Source: Mucilaginibacter inviolabilis (GTDB lineage Bacteria > Bacteroidota > Bacteroidia > Sphingobacteriales > Sphingobacteriaceae). Taken from it: DNA of 64,000 bases. The stretch lies in the NCBI RefSeq assembly GCF_011089895.1, contig NZ_JAANAT010000004.1, positions 496,001 to 560,000 on the forward strand, written 5' to 3'. Each line of letters begins with the position of its first letter. Position 1 is the first letter of the stretch. Shown here one piece after another: positions 35,997 to 44,813 of this stretch. The position numbers and the translations under genes are program-made. Under the pieces are notes generated by a model. The model was not told where the DNA came from and did not search any database. It worked only from the letters and a program-made list of their open reading frames with translations.

Positions 35997-37262
35997 ATGA
36001 TCAATCGTATATATCCGCTTTTATTCCTGATACTCATTGTGGCCTCATTTTTTCACATGCAGGCCATTGTGACTGGTATTGCGTTGCTGATCATTTTTAT
36101 GCCTCTGAAAAATCGCTTAGCTGCGGTAAAGGCTGCCCGTATTTTCGGCATTTTAATGCTGCCTGTGCTATTTGCCCTGGTAGTGGGTTACAGGAATGAC
36201 AATTATCTTATTTTAAAAGATTTCTACTATTTCAGTATACCTGTGTTGTTTGTACTGTCGGGTATTGTATTGGCCTGCAGGCTGGATATCGAAAAGTTTT
36301 TGAAAACGCTGGTTTATGCAGGCCTCATCACATCTATATTGGTAACGGCCATATCGGTATCCTATATGGGAATCAGCGCTTTGTTTGATCCTTACTCAGC
36401 CCACTACGCTATGGGTATTGTAGGTGCACCAGGGCCGCCAATGGGGCTGGCTTGTTTGCTTTTTACCTGGAAGTTTAATATCCGGCTGTTTAAACCGCAC
36501 TGGTTTAAATTATTTATGGCGATAAATGCCTTTGGAATTTATATGTGTGCCTCCCGTACCTATTTTATCATTATGGTATGTTTTGCCCTGCTCATGGTGG
36601 CAGATAAGGTTAAAAGGATCTGGATAATCCCAACCATTTTTTTCCTGGTTATGCTGATTGCACTGATACCAACTGATATTTTTCAGGCTACCTCATCCGA
36701 AACCTTTATGAGTAAGTTGCTGGGTTCATTTAATGAGTTAAAAATGGGCGATTATAATACGGAGCAGGATATCAATATGAAATATCGGGGCTATGAATCG
36801 TTCATGGCGCTCAAGGGTTATATGGAAGGCGATACCAAGGACTGGATATTTGGTGGTTTAGGAAAAACTGTCGATTTGAAAACCTTTGTACGCCTGGGTG
36901 AGGATACCGATTTTCAGTTTATCCCGGTTTTACATAATGGCTGGCTGTATCTGCTGGTAAAAATGGGCATAGCGGGTGTGCTTACCTATATGCTGATATT
37001 TTTTGGATTGATCATCAAAAACTGGCGGAAATATGCCGATGCAAATGCTAAACCGGCTATCAGGTTATTCGCTGCTTTGAGTATTGGTTGCATATTTAGT
37101 CTGCTGCTTACCAATTATATTGTTACTGCTTTGTTTAACGCCGAGATGTGTATTGTGATGATAACACTGGGCTATAGTTATCTCAATTTTAATGCCTTGG
37201 TCTTTAAACAGGAACAGCGCGAGAGAGAAAAAATACAAGCCTATCAGTTTGAAGCGGCTTAA
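35997..37262 (+). CDS. Wzy-like O-antigen/EPS polymerase
   Basis: 421 aa integral membrane protein with about 10-12 hydrophobic segments and a long extracytoplasmic loop near 225-310 that includes MKYRGYESFMALKGYMEG and VLHNGWLYLLVKMGIAG, as in O-antigen ligase/polymerase proteins. Low overall conservation is typical of Wzy. It is placed between flippase and glycosyltransferases, and its stop overlaps the next start by 1 base (TAATG), indicating coupled translation. Confidence 0.8.
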   Translation: MINRIYPLLFLILIVASFFHMQAIVTGIALLIIFMPLKNRLAAVKAARIFGILMLPVLFALVVGYRNDNYLILKDFYYFSIPVLFVLSGIVLACRLDIEKFLKTLVYAGLITSILVTAISVSYMGISALFDPYSAHYAMGIVGAPGPPMGLACLLFTWKFNIRLFKPHWFKLFMAINAFGIYMCASRTYFIIMVCFALLMVADKVKRIWIIPTIFFLVMLIALIPTDIFQATSSETFMSKLLGSFNELKMGDYNTEQDINMKYRGYESFMALKGYMEGDTKDWIFGGLGKTVDLKTFVRLGEDTDFQFIPVLHNGWLYLLVKMGIAGVLTYMLIFFGLIIKNWRKYADANAKPAIRLFAALSIGCIFSLLLTNYIVTALFNAEMCIVMITLGYSYLNFNALVFKQEQREREKIQAYQFEAA

Positions 37263-38035
37263 TGGATATGAAAATGGAAACACAGTTACCTACCCCTAAG
37301 GTTAGCATTATTACGGTTGTATATAACGCTGTGGCTACTATTGAGGATACTATCCTGAGTGTGATCAATCAAACCTACAGCAATATCGAATATATTATTG
37401 TTGATGGTGGCTCAACCGATGGTACTTTAAATGTAATTAATAAGTACCTGGTGCATATAACCCGTTTTATAAGCGAGCCCGACAAAGGTATAGCCGATGG
37501 TTTTAATAAGGGTATTGCCCTGGCTACCGGTGATTGGATAGGAATGATTAATGCTGATGATTGGTATGCCCTACACGCTGTAGAGGTGATGATGAATAAT
37601 GGATCAGCGAAAGACGATGTGCGCTGCGGCAATATTATGCTGATAGGTAAAAATGGGTTTGAGCGTGAAAAAAAGAGTAAGGTGGGCTGGTTGAATTTTG
37701 GTATGTACATTATGCATCCCACCTGCTTTATCCGGAAGGAAGTGTACCGGCAAACCGGTAAGTATGATATCAGCCTGAAAATAGCGATGGACTTTGATAT
37801 GTTTCTGCGAATAAAATATAAAGGTTTTGAAATTGCCCATATTGATGAAACCGTGGCTTATATGCGTATGGATGGTGTAAGTAACGATACCGTGAAGATG
37901 CATCATGAAGAGCTTGCCGTAATGCGCAGGCACTTAAGAGGCCTGAGTTATTTTAACTCCTGGATGTTTAATTACCTGAACCGCCTGCGCTGGAAATATT
38001 TTTATAAAGATCCGCTAAGAACACAATTAAATTGA
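37262..38035 (+). CDS. Family 2 glycosyltransferase
   Basis: GT-A fold, 257 aa. PKVSIITVVYNAVATIEDTI (residues 11-30) begins the nucleotide-binding domain, VDGGSTDGT is the next GT2 motif, and NADDWY (near 100) is the DxD-type metal site. SEPDKGIADGFNKGIALATGDWIGMINADD is the classical GT2 stretch seen in WcaA/SpsA-type enzymes. Cytoplasmic; adds one sugar of the repeat unit. It overlaps wzy by one base. Confidence 0.9.
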   Translation: MDMKMETQLPTPKVSIITVVYNAVATIEDTILSVINQTYSNIEYIIVDGGSTDGTLNVINKYLVHITRFISEPDKGIADGFNKGIALATGDWIGMINADDWYALHAVEVMMNNGSAKDDVRCGNIMLIGKNGFEREKKSKVGWLNFGMYIMHPTCFIRKEVYRQTGKYDISLKIAMDFDMFLRIKYKGFEIAHIDETVAYMRMDGVSNDTVKMHHEELAVMRRHLRGLSYFNSWMFNYLNRLRWKYFYKDPLRTQLN

Positions 38036-38063
38036 GATAAGCGACAAACCTGATACCCCTGCT

Positions 38064-39365
38064 ATGAAAAAAAAGATACTCATTTCGGCTTACGCAATAT
38101 CTCCTTTTAGAGGGTCGGAATATGGTGCGGCCTGGAATACGGTAACCCATCTGGCCAGCCAGCATGAAGTATGGGTGCTTTATGGCATGTCTGATAATTT
38201 CATGGGCGATACACAAACCATGAGAAAATATGTAGAAGAAACTCCTTTAGCCTCAGTTCAATTTATAGAGGTACAGCCAGGACGTTTGGCCAAAGCTATC
38301 ACTCTGTTAGATAAAGCGGGCTTAGGCTGGTTTTTTTATTTGGCTTACTATTTATGGCAAAAAAAGGCTTTGAGGGCTGCCCGTGAAGTTTTAAAAACTG
38401 TTGATATTGACGTGGTGCATCAGTTAGGGCCCATCGGGTATCGCGAACCCGGCTTTTTATGGAAACTCGACAAGCCAACCGTTTGGGGACCGATAGGCGG
38501 TATGAACATCATCAATAAAGAACTGCTGAAAGGGAAACCTTTTTCGACCAGATTGAAATTTAAAGTAAAAAACGCCATCAACTATATCCAGCTTAATTAT
38601 TCAAAGCGTATCAGGGAGGCATTTTTACAAGCCGATGTACTGGTGGCCGCCACATCTGCCGGGCAGCAAACCATTCGCGAAAAATTTGGCGTGGATAGTT
38701 ATTACCTGTCTGAACAAGGTATCATGAGTGCCGCTTTTTTAAACGAATCAAAGTTTGACCACCTTAATCAGCAGGTTCAATTAGTATGGTCGGGCACGCT
38801 CATCGAACGTAAAAACCTAAGTATGTGCCTTGATGTGCTGGCAAAGGTTAAACAAAACAATTGGATATTACACATACTAGGTGATGGCTCATTAAAAGAA
38901 AAATTACAGCGAAAGGCGGTCGAACTAAAACTAAGCAATCGCCTGATATGGTATGGGCACATTCCCAGACCAGAGGCCATCCGGGTGATGTCAGGGGCTC
39001 ATCTGCACATCATTACCAGTATAGCCGAAGATAATCCGGCTGTAATATTTGAGGCATTAACTTACGGCGTACCTACCTTAACCATGGATCATTGCGGCAT
39101 GGGCAACGTGATATGCGATAAATGCGGCATCAAAATAAAACTGGATACCTACGATAGCATTGTTAACAATATGAGTGCCGCACTGGAAAGTGTGTTGGCT
39201 AACCCACATAAATTGGTTGATTTGGCACAAACTACATTAACATGTGCGGCTGAACATAGCTGGGATAACCGCCTTGCCCGGTTAAACAATATGTATGAAG
39301 AGGCTATCCAGATACGTGAAAAACGTTATAATTCATCACTTAAACTAACCACACTAACTGCCTGA
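38064..39365 (+). CDS. Family 4 glycosyltransferase (EPS cluster, 1)
   Basis: 433 aa GT-B enzyme. The N-terminal domain begins ILISAYAISPFRGSEYGAAWNTVTHLA, common in GT4 enzymes of EPS loci. The C-terminal domain has QLVWSGTLIERKNLSMCLDVLAKV, LHILGDGSLKEKLQ and the donor motif ITSIAEDNPAVIFEALTYGVPTLTMDHCGMG. That last motif departs slightly from the usual E-x7-E spacing (E..NPAVIFEAL). It follows the GT2 gene by 28 bases and ends 1 base before the next GT4. Confidence 0.88.
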   Translation: MKKKILISAYAISPFRGSEYGAAWNTVTHLASQHEVWVLYGMSDNFMGDTQTMRKYVEETPLASVQFIEVQPGRLAKAITLLDKAGLGWFFYLAYYLWQKKALRAAREVLKTVDIDVVHQLGPIGYREPGFLWKLDKPTVWGPIGGMNIINKELLKGKPFSTRLKFKVKNAINYIQLNYSKRIREAFLQADVLVAATSAGQQTIREKFGVDSYYLSEQGIMSAAFLNESKFDHLNQQVQLVWSGTLIERKNLSMCLDVLAKVKQNNWILHILGDGSLKEKLQRKAVELKLSNRLIWYGHIPRPEAIRVMSGAHLHIITSIAEDNPAVIFEALTYGVPTLTMDHCGMGNVICDKCGIKIKLDTYDSIVNNMSAALESVLANPHKLVDLAQTTLTCAAEHSWDNRLARLNNMYEEAIQIREKRYNSSLKLTTLTA

Positions 39366-39366
39366 T

Positions 39367-40509
39367 ATGCTTGCCAACGGTCAACATAAAACAATCAAAT
39401 TGGGTATTGATGCCAAATGGTTCTTCAAAGGACCGCCGAGCGGCAACATGGTGGTAAAAAACCTGGTTAATGAGATGGTGAACAATCCTACTGATCAGTT
39501 TCAGCTTTACTTGCTCATTACCCGCGATTGTAAAAAGCAGGCCTTGGAACATTTTCCTTCATCCGTAAAACTCATTTTTTTACCGGTTATCCCCAATATG
39601 TTATCCAATATGTTGTTGGTGCCTCTAATAGCAAGGGTATATGGTTTACAGGCAGTGCTTTTTCAAAATTTTAGTAGTTTATGGCCCAATAAGTTACGCA
39701 AGATAGTTTACATACATGATGTTTTGTTTTTAGACTATCCACAGTATTACTCTGGTTCGGAGATTGCGTATTTCAGTAAAATGAAGCGTTTAGCTGCCAG
39801 GGCCGATATGATCATTACCATATCCCATTCAGAAAAAGAGCGCCTTGTTAAAAACAATGTTGCTGGCGAAAACAGGATAGCCGTTGTTTATCACGGCATC
39901 AACCATGCATTTAAAACACTGGCGAATTATAGCAATGACAGTATAAGTGGTTTTATGCAGAAATATAATCTGCCCCACAAATATCTGTTGTACGTTGGTC
40001 GCGTTAATATCCGCAAAAATATATTTCACCTGGTCAGTGCCCTGAACCTGCTGGATGACAAGGCTATTAAATTGGTGGTGGCCGGTGAATTAGGAAGTGA
40101 TATTAATTTACTGAAAGACCATATCCAGGCCGAAGGCGTTTCGCACCGGGTGATATTTACCGGGCATATTCCAGAAGAAGATCTGTATTTGATTTATGCC
40201 AATGCCACTGTTTTCTGCTTTCCGTCATATGCCGAAGGGTTTGGCCTGCCTCCACTGGAAGCCATGCAATGCGGAGTGCCAGTGGTGGTATCTCAGCGCA
40301 CGGCTATGCCCGAGGTTTGCGGGAATGCGGCTATATACATTGATCCTGATTATCCCGGGGATATTGCCGAAAAGATCAATTGTTTGTTGAATGATAAGGT
40401 GTTATATCAAAAAAAGGTGTTAGAGGGGATTGATCATGCCAAAAAATTTTCCTGGGAAGTGTCGGCAAACGGAATATTAAAATTAATAGGCGATGCATAC
40501 ATTAATTGA
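39367..40509 (+). CDS. Family 4 glycosyltransferase (EPS cluster, 2)
   Basis: 380 aa. VYIHDVLFLDYPQYYSG and the C-terminal YLLYVGRVNIRKNIFHLVSAL, KLVVAGELGSD and SYAEGFGLPPLEAMQCGVPVVVS contain the E-x7-E donor-sugar motif of GT4. Its start lies 1 base after the previous stop, and its last 17 bases overlap the following acyltransferase gene, so these genes are co-translated. The sugar is unknown; the sequence resembles mannosyltransferases of the GT4 family. Confidence 0.9.
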   Translation: MLANGQHKTIKLGIDAKWFFKGPPSGNMVVKNLVNEMVNNPTDQFQLYLLITRDCKKQALEHFPSSVKLIFLPVIPNMLSNMLLVPLIARVYGLQAVLFQNFSSLWPNKLRKIVYIHDVLFLDYPQYYSGSEIAYFSKMKRLAARADMIITISHSEKERLVKNNVAGENRIAVVYHGINHAFKTLANYSNDSISGFMQKYNLPHKYLLYVGRVNIRKNIFHLVSALNLLDDKAIKLVVAGELGSDINLLKDHIQAEGVSHRVIFTGHIPEEDLYLIYANATVFCFPSYAEGFGLPPLEAMQCGVPVVVSQRTAMPEVCGNAAIYIDPDYPGDIAEKINCLLNDKVLYQKKVLEGIDHAKKFSWEVSANGILKLIGDAYIN

Positions 40510-41218
40510 AAAGATAATACGCAAGCTTAAAAATAATCCCGATTATAAATTCGAAAACGATTATAGTGTGCGGGAGCTGTCTGTTATTTTATGGGGCAGG
40601 GGGCGGCAATTATCGCGTGGTTTATGGAAGCGGATGTTTTTAAAAAAATCAGATGGACTGGTATTCATTGGTTCACACGTAAATATCAAGCACTCTTATC
40701 TGTTTTCGGCTGGTAAAAACCTCATTATTGAAGATCATGTTTACATCAATGCCTTATCGTCCGAAGGTATAACCATCAAAAACAATGTTTCCATTGCCCG
40801 TAATTGTACCCTGATTTGTACAGGTGTAATTGCCCAAAAAGGTAAAGGAATCATTATTGGCAACTGCAGCGGTATTAACGCGGGCACTTATTTGGGCGGC
40901 CAGGGAGGTATAGAAATTGGCGATAATGTAATCATTGGCCCAGGGGTTAAAATATTTTCAGAGAACCATAACTTTGCCGATTTTAACATCAATATTAAAG
41001 ATCAGGGAGTTACCCGGAATGGTGTTTTTATACATGATAATTGCTGGATAGGCGCCGGTGTAACCATATTAGCCGGTGTAACCATAGGCGAAGGTTGTGT
41101 AATAGCTGCCGGCAGTATTGTTACCAAAACGGTAGCGCCACACTCGGTAGTGGCAGGTGTGCCTGCTAAAGTTTTAAAGAAACGTGGTGAATTACTTAGC
41201 CAGGAAGTCCCTGTATAA
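40493..41218 (+). CDS. Left-handed beta-helix O-acyltransferase (EPS cluster, 2)
   Basis: 241 aa. The region from about 55 to 225 is made of hexapeptide turns (LIIEDHVYINALSSEGITIKNNVSIARNC, IEIGDNVIIGPGVKIFSENHNF, CWIGAGVTILAGVTIGEGCVIAAGSIV) with SENHNFAD providing the catalytic-type His. It ends VVAGVPAKVLKKRG. The start overlaps the preceding glycosyltransferase by 17 bases. Predicted sugar acetyltransferase for the EPS repeat. Confidence 0.88.
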   Translation: MHTLIEKIIRKLKNNPDYKFENDYSVRELSVILWGRGRQLSRGLWKRMFLKKSDGLVFIGSHVNIKHSYLFSAGKNLIIEDHVYINALSSEGITIKNNVSIARNCTLICTGVIAQKGKGIIIGNCSGINAGTYLGGQGGIEIGDNVIIGPGVKIFSENHNFADFNINIKDQGVTRNGVFIHDNCWIGAGVTILAGVTIGEGCVIAAGSIVTKTVAPHSVVAGVPAKVLKKRGELLSQEVPV

Positions 41219-41244
41219 AAGATCAGTAAATCCCAATCAAAATT

Positions 41245-41790
41245 ATGTCCGCAAATAATATGGCAAAACTCAAAGGCTCGGTACTTTACATGGTATGCGG
41301 CATTATAAGCTGGTTACCATTCCATACGCTGCGGATATTTTTGCTGCGCATATTAAAAGCAAAAATAAGCTGGAAGGTTGGTTTATACAGAAACTTTGAG
41401 GTAAGGAGTCCGTGGAAGTTAAGCGTTGGAGCGGGTACTATTATCGGGCACAACGCTTTACTGGATGCACGGATGGGTTTAACTATTGGTAATAACGTGA
41501 ATATTAGCAATGAGGTGATGATCTGGACACTGCATCATGATTATAACAGCACCGACTTTGCGCAAATCGGGCAACCGGTAATTATTGAAGATTATGTTTG
41601 GTTGTGTTCGCGCACGGTTATTTTGCCCGGTGTTACCATTGGTAAAGGCGCAGTGGTTGCTGCCGGTGCGGTAGTTACCCGCAATGTACCTCCTTACACA
41701 GTGGTTGGTGGCGTGCCCGCCAAACCGATAGCCAAGCGTAATGAAAACCTTACTTATGATTTAAGTGATGCGGTTTTACCCATTATTTAA
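41245..41790 (+). CDS. WcaF-like O-acyltransferase (EPS cluster, 3)
   Basis: 181 aa. [44 protein letters not shown], with His near residue 95, matches WcaF/colanic-acid acetyltransferases, and [36 protein letters not shown] ends the beta-helix. A hydrophobic stretch near 12-32 could pair with the membrane. Its stop codon overlaps, in TTTAA, the stop codon of the minus-strand acyltransferase that follows. Confidence 0.88.
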   Translation: MSANNMAKLKGSVLYMVCGIISWLPFHTLRIFLLRILKAKISWKVGLYRNFEVRSPWKLSVGAGTIIGHNALLDARMGLTIGNNVNISNEVMIWTLHHDYNSTDFAQIGQPVIIEDYVWLCSRTVILPGVTIGKGAVVAAGAVVTRNVPPYTVVGGVPAKPIAKRNENLTYDLSDAVLPII

Positions 41791-42455
41791 TACCACCATT
41801 TAATTCCGGTTTTCAACACCCGCATGGGGTTGCCGCCAAAAATAGAATTTTCGCCGCTTAGTGTTTTGGTTACCATGGAGTTGGCAGCTACCACACTGCC
41901 CGATGGTATCACAGCCCCTTTTAAAATGGTGCATTTACAACCCACCCAAACATTATCGCCAATGATGATTTCTTTGGGATGATTAAAAACTTCGCCGGTG
42001 GCTTCGTCGGCAATGTGATGAAAGTCGGTATCCATCACCAACGATTCCCATGATATGCCGCTATGATTGCCAATCGTTATCTTTTTGGCAGCAACAATAG
42101 CGCATTCGGTGCTCATGTTAAAATCATCGCCAAAAATAAGCTCAGCATTTTTAAAAACATTGATTTTGCAGCCGTGCATAATAAATGCCCTCCCGTTAAA
42201 AACAACATCACCGTCTACCTCCCATACAGCCCTTGATCTTTTAAAATCGGTAACTCCAATGGCCCCATAGCCAATTTGTATCAAAGCAGTTCTGATGGGC
42301 GCATTAATGATTACCCTGCCTTTTGTTTTATGCAGAAATACATTGCTTGATATTAATACCGGGAACTTGATGGCCGTTTTGAAAGGGAAATATCTAAAGT
42401 TAAAAATGATGCTCTTTAAATTGATTCTGCTCAGGAACTTGAATGCTTTGATCAT
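41787..42455 (-). CDS. Left-handed beta-helix acyltransferase on the opposite strand (EPS cluster, 4)
   Basis: 222 aa. The hexapeptide region is clear ([78 protein letters not shown]), with DTDFHHI as the catalytic-type His site, ending [19 protein letters not shown]. It is the only minus-strand gene inside the EPS locus and converges on the previous acyltransferase with a 3-4 base stop overlap. Its promoter must lie in 42456-42724, shared with the divergent glycosyltransferase gene. Confidence 0.87.
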   Translation of the reverse strand: MIKAFKFLSRINLKSIIFNFRYFPFKTAIKFPVLISSNVFLHKTKGRVIINAPIRTALIQIGYGAIGVTDFKRSRAVWEVDGDVVFNGRAFIMHGCKINVFKNAELIFGDDFNMSTECAIVAAKKITIGNHSGISWESLVMDTDFHHIADEATGEVFNHPKEIIIGDNVWVGCKCTILKGAVIPSGSVVAANSMVTKTLSGENSIFGGNPMRVLKTGIKWWY

Positions 42456-42544
42456 TGTTTAATTATTATTTAGGAGCGTAATACATATAAGTATAATAAA
42501 AGTTTACCAAAAAATACAATGTTTTTCCATAATCACCTTCACTT

Positions 42545-42645
42545 CTATGTTTATTTTGTTCACTCAATTTTTTAACAACCTGTTTGTTCACATAGGCCTT
42601 TAGCGAAGCTTTTGCCTATGTTTCTACGTATAATTATACATAGTT
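42545..42645. promoter_or_regulatory. Divergent control region with the two shared EPS words
   Basis: CTATGTTTATTTTGTTCA (42545-42562) and TTATACATAGTT (42634-42645) repeat the words found at 31319-31336 and 31285-31296, in the opposite order. TTTGTTCACATAGG adds another TGTTCA. This 269-base intergenic region drives the DUF1972 glycosyltransferase to the right and probably the acyltransferase to the left. Confidence 0.55.
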
Positions 42646-42724
42646 CGATCAGAAGATAATAACTGATGACCAGAGCCCTAAAATATTGATCAATTATTGA
42701 TAAAAATATTAAATATATATTATT

Positions 42725-43885
42725 ATGCGTATAGCTATCATAGGAACCAGGGGTATTCCGAACCATTACGGCGGTTTTGAACAGTGCGCTGAGTACTTAG
42801 CAGCAGGCTTAGTCAAAAAAGGTTATGAGGTAGTTGTTTATAATTCTCATAACCACCCGTACCAGGAAAAAACCTGGAATTCTGTTGAGATATGCCATTG
42901 CTACGATCCGGAGTTCAAACTGGGAACAGCGGGACAGTTTTTATACGATTACAACTGCATAAAAGATTTAAAGAAAAAAAAGTTTGATGTCATTCTTCAA
43001 TTAGGATATACCAGCAGTTCTGTTTGGGGTTGGCTTTTACCCAGAAACACGATAGTTACCACCAATATGGATGGATTAGAGTGGAAGAGGTCAAAATACT
43101 CTAAGCCGGTTCAGGTATTTTTAAGGTTTGCTGAAAAATTGGCCGTACGCTATAGTGATCATTTGATAGCCGATTCGATCGAGATACAAAGGTACCTCGA
43201 ACATAAATACAATAAAAAATCAACCTATATAGCTTACGGAGCCGAGATCTTTGATCAGCCCAATCCCCTGGTGCTTGATGAATTTAAGTTGGAGCCTTAC
43301 CAGTATGATATGTTGATTGCCCGCATGGAACCCGAAAATAGTATTGAAACCATTTTGGATGGCGTAGTTAAGGCAGATACCAACCGGGAGTTTTTAGTTG
43401 TAGGTAGTACCGATAATGATTTTGGTACTTATTTAAGAGCGAAATTTGCTTATTATCATAATATTAAATTCTGTGGTGGCGTTTATAATATGAATAAACT
43501 TAATAATTTGAGATATTATTCTAATTTATATTTTCATGGCCATACTGTCGGAGGTACCAATCCGTCGTTGTTAGAAGCTATGGCATCCAGCGCGCTCATC
43601 TGCTCAAATGATAATAAATTTAACCGGGCTATTCTGGAAAGCGACGCCTTATATTTTACAGATGCCGATGATGTTGTGTTTCACCTGCTCACCGGTAATA
43701 AAAGTGAAAGCCGTTATATCCAGTTAATGGAGAACAACAAACAGAAAATAACAGAGCTTTATACCTGCGATAGGATCATTGATCAATATGCAGACCATTT
43801 TGAAGCAATCATGGCAGAACGTGGAAAAGCTTATCAACCCAAAACGGTTAATCCTGAAGTATCATTCCTTTTAGAAAATTTATAG
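42725..43885 (+). CDS. DUF1972/GT4 glycosyltransferase (rhamnosyltransferase-like)
   Basis: 386 aa. MRIAIIGTRGIPNHYGGFEQCAEYLAAGLVKKGYEVVVYN is the DUF1972 start found in Cps2T/WchF-type rhamnosyltransferases that add the second sugar of capsule repeat units. TTNMDGLEWKRSKYSKP and HGHTVGGTNPSLLEAMASSALICSNDN supply the GT4 donor site. It begins the second plus-strand EPS unit and ends 4 bases before wza, so the two are coupled. The specific sugar is inference. Confidence 0.85.
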   Translation: MRIAIIGTRGIPNHYGGFEQCAEYLAAGLVKKGYEVVVYNSHNHPYQEKTWNSVEICHCYDPEFKLGTAGQFLYDYNCIKDLKKKKFDVILQLGYTSSSVWGWLLPRNTIVTTNMDGLEWKRSKYSKPVQVFLRFAEKLAVRYSDHLIADSIEIQRYLEHKYNKKSTYIAYGAEIFDQPNPLVLDEFKLEPYQYDMLIARMEPENSIETILDGVVKADTNREFLVVGSTDNDFGTYLRAKFAYYHNIKFCGGVYNMNKLNNLRYYSNLYFHGHTVGGTNPSLLEAMASSALICSNDNKFNRAILESDALYFTDADDVVFHLLTGNKSESRYIQLMENNKQKITELYTCDRIIDQYADHFEAIMAERGKAYQPKTVNPEVSFLLENL

Positions 43886-43889
43886 ATCA

Positions 43890-44696
43890 ATGCGAATTAA
43901 TAGATTAATAAGCTATTTACCGTTACTTTTTGCGGTAAGCGCCCTTACTGTGCTTTTAGGTTCATGTTCTTACAAACAAAACCAGGCCTATTTTGAACAA
44001 AACTCCAAAGCTCAGGCTCCCCCTGTAAAGATGGACGATTATAAAATAGCCGACTATAAAATTAAGACGGGTGATATTTTGAAGATTAGGAATTTACAGA
44101 GTATTAAGCTTATTACCGATGAGGCCAGCGCTGCCAGTGGGGTAGATCAGGCATCATCAGGAGGAGGCTCGCAGGCATTGGATTACCAGGTTGAAAGTGA
44201 TGGCACTATTGCCTTGCCCGTAATTGGAAGAGTAGAGGTAGCGGGCTTATCAAGGTTGGAAACATCAAAAAAGTTGGATGACCTGTACCGGAAAAATGTA
44301 CTTAAAAACCCGATTATAGAAGTAAAGGTGATCAACTTGAAGGCCACCATAGTGGGGGAGGTGAAAAAGCCCGGTAATTATCCGTTGCTCAAAGATGAAA
44401 CCACCCTGATGGAAATATTGGGCGAAGCAGGCGGCATTACAGAAAAAGGTAACGAAAAAAAGGTAAGAATAGTGAGGGGTGGTGGGCTGCAAACTAAGCA
44501 GGTTATTGAAGTTGATCTTGATGATGTAGCCTCATTAACAAACCCCGAAACCATTATTCAGAACCAGGATATTATTTATGTGGAACAAAACAGGCGCACA
44601 ATACGTAATGAGAAGTTACAGAACATTACCACCATTGCCCAACCGGCATTGCTTTTATTGAATACGGCTTTAATTATTCTTACACTTAGAAAATAA
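43890..44696 (+). CDS. wza: Wza-like polysaccharide export lipoprotein
   Basis: 268 aa outer-membrane lipoprotein with signal LPLLFAVSALTVLLGSC (lipobox LGSC, Cys26). The Poly_export domain (DYKIKTGDILKIRNL, residue 55 onward) and a SLBB domain (EVKKPGNYPLLKDETTLMEILGEAGGIT) are followed by a hydrophobic C-terminal helix ALLLLNTALIILTLR. In Bacteroidota such short Wza proteins pair with Wzc. A clear terminator lies 51 bases downstream, so this is the end of the EPS locus. Confidence 0.9.
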   Translation: MRINRLISYLPLLFAVSALTVLLGSCSYKQNQAYFEQNSKAQAPPVKMDDYKIADYKIKTGDILKIRNLQSIKLITDEASAASGVDQASSGGGSQALDYQVESDGTIALPVIGRVEVAGLSRLETSKKLDDLYRKNVLKNPIIEVKVINLKATIVGEVKKPGNYPLLKDETTLMEILGEAGGITEKGNEKKVRIVRGGGLQTKQVIEVDLDDVASLTNPETIIQNQDIIYVEQNRRTIRNEKLQNITTIAQPALLLLNTALIILTLRK

Positions 44697-44747
44697 GTTA
44701 GCCCTACATCTTAAACCTGATTACTGTTTGCACTACTTACAAAACAT

Positions 44748-44783
44748 GATCCCCGGACATTAATTTGTCCGGGGATCTTTTTT
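44748..44783 (+). terminator. Rho-independent terminator of the EPS locus
   Basis: GATCCCCGGACA (44748-44759) pairs perfectly with TGTCCGGGGATC (44766-44777) and is followed by TTTTTTG. A 12-bp GC-rich stem with a 6-base loop. Confidence 0.88.
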
Positions 44784-44813
44784 GAATAATTGTCGGCAGA
44801 TTGAATCTATGGT

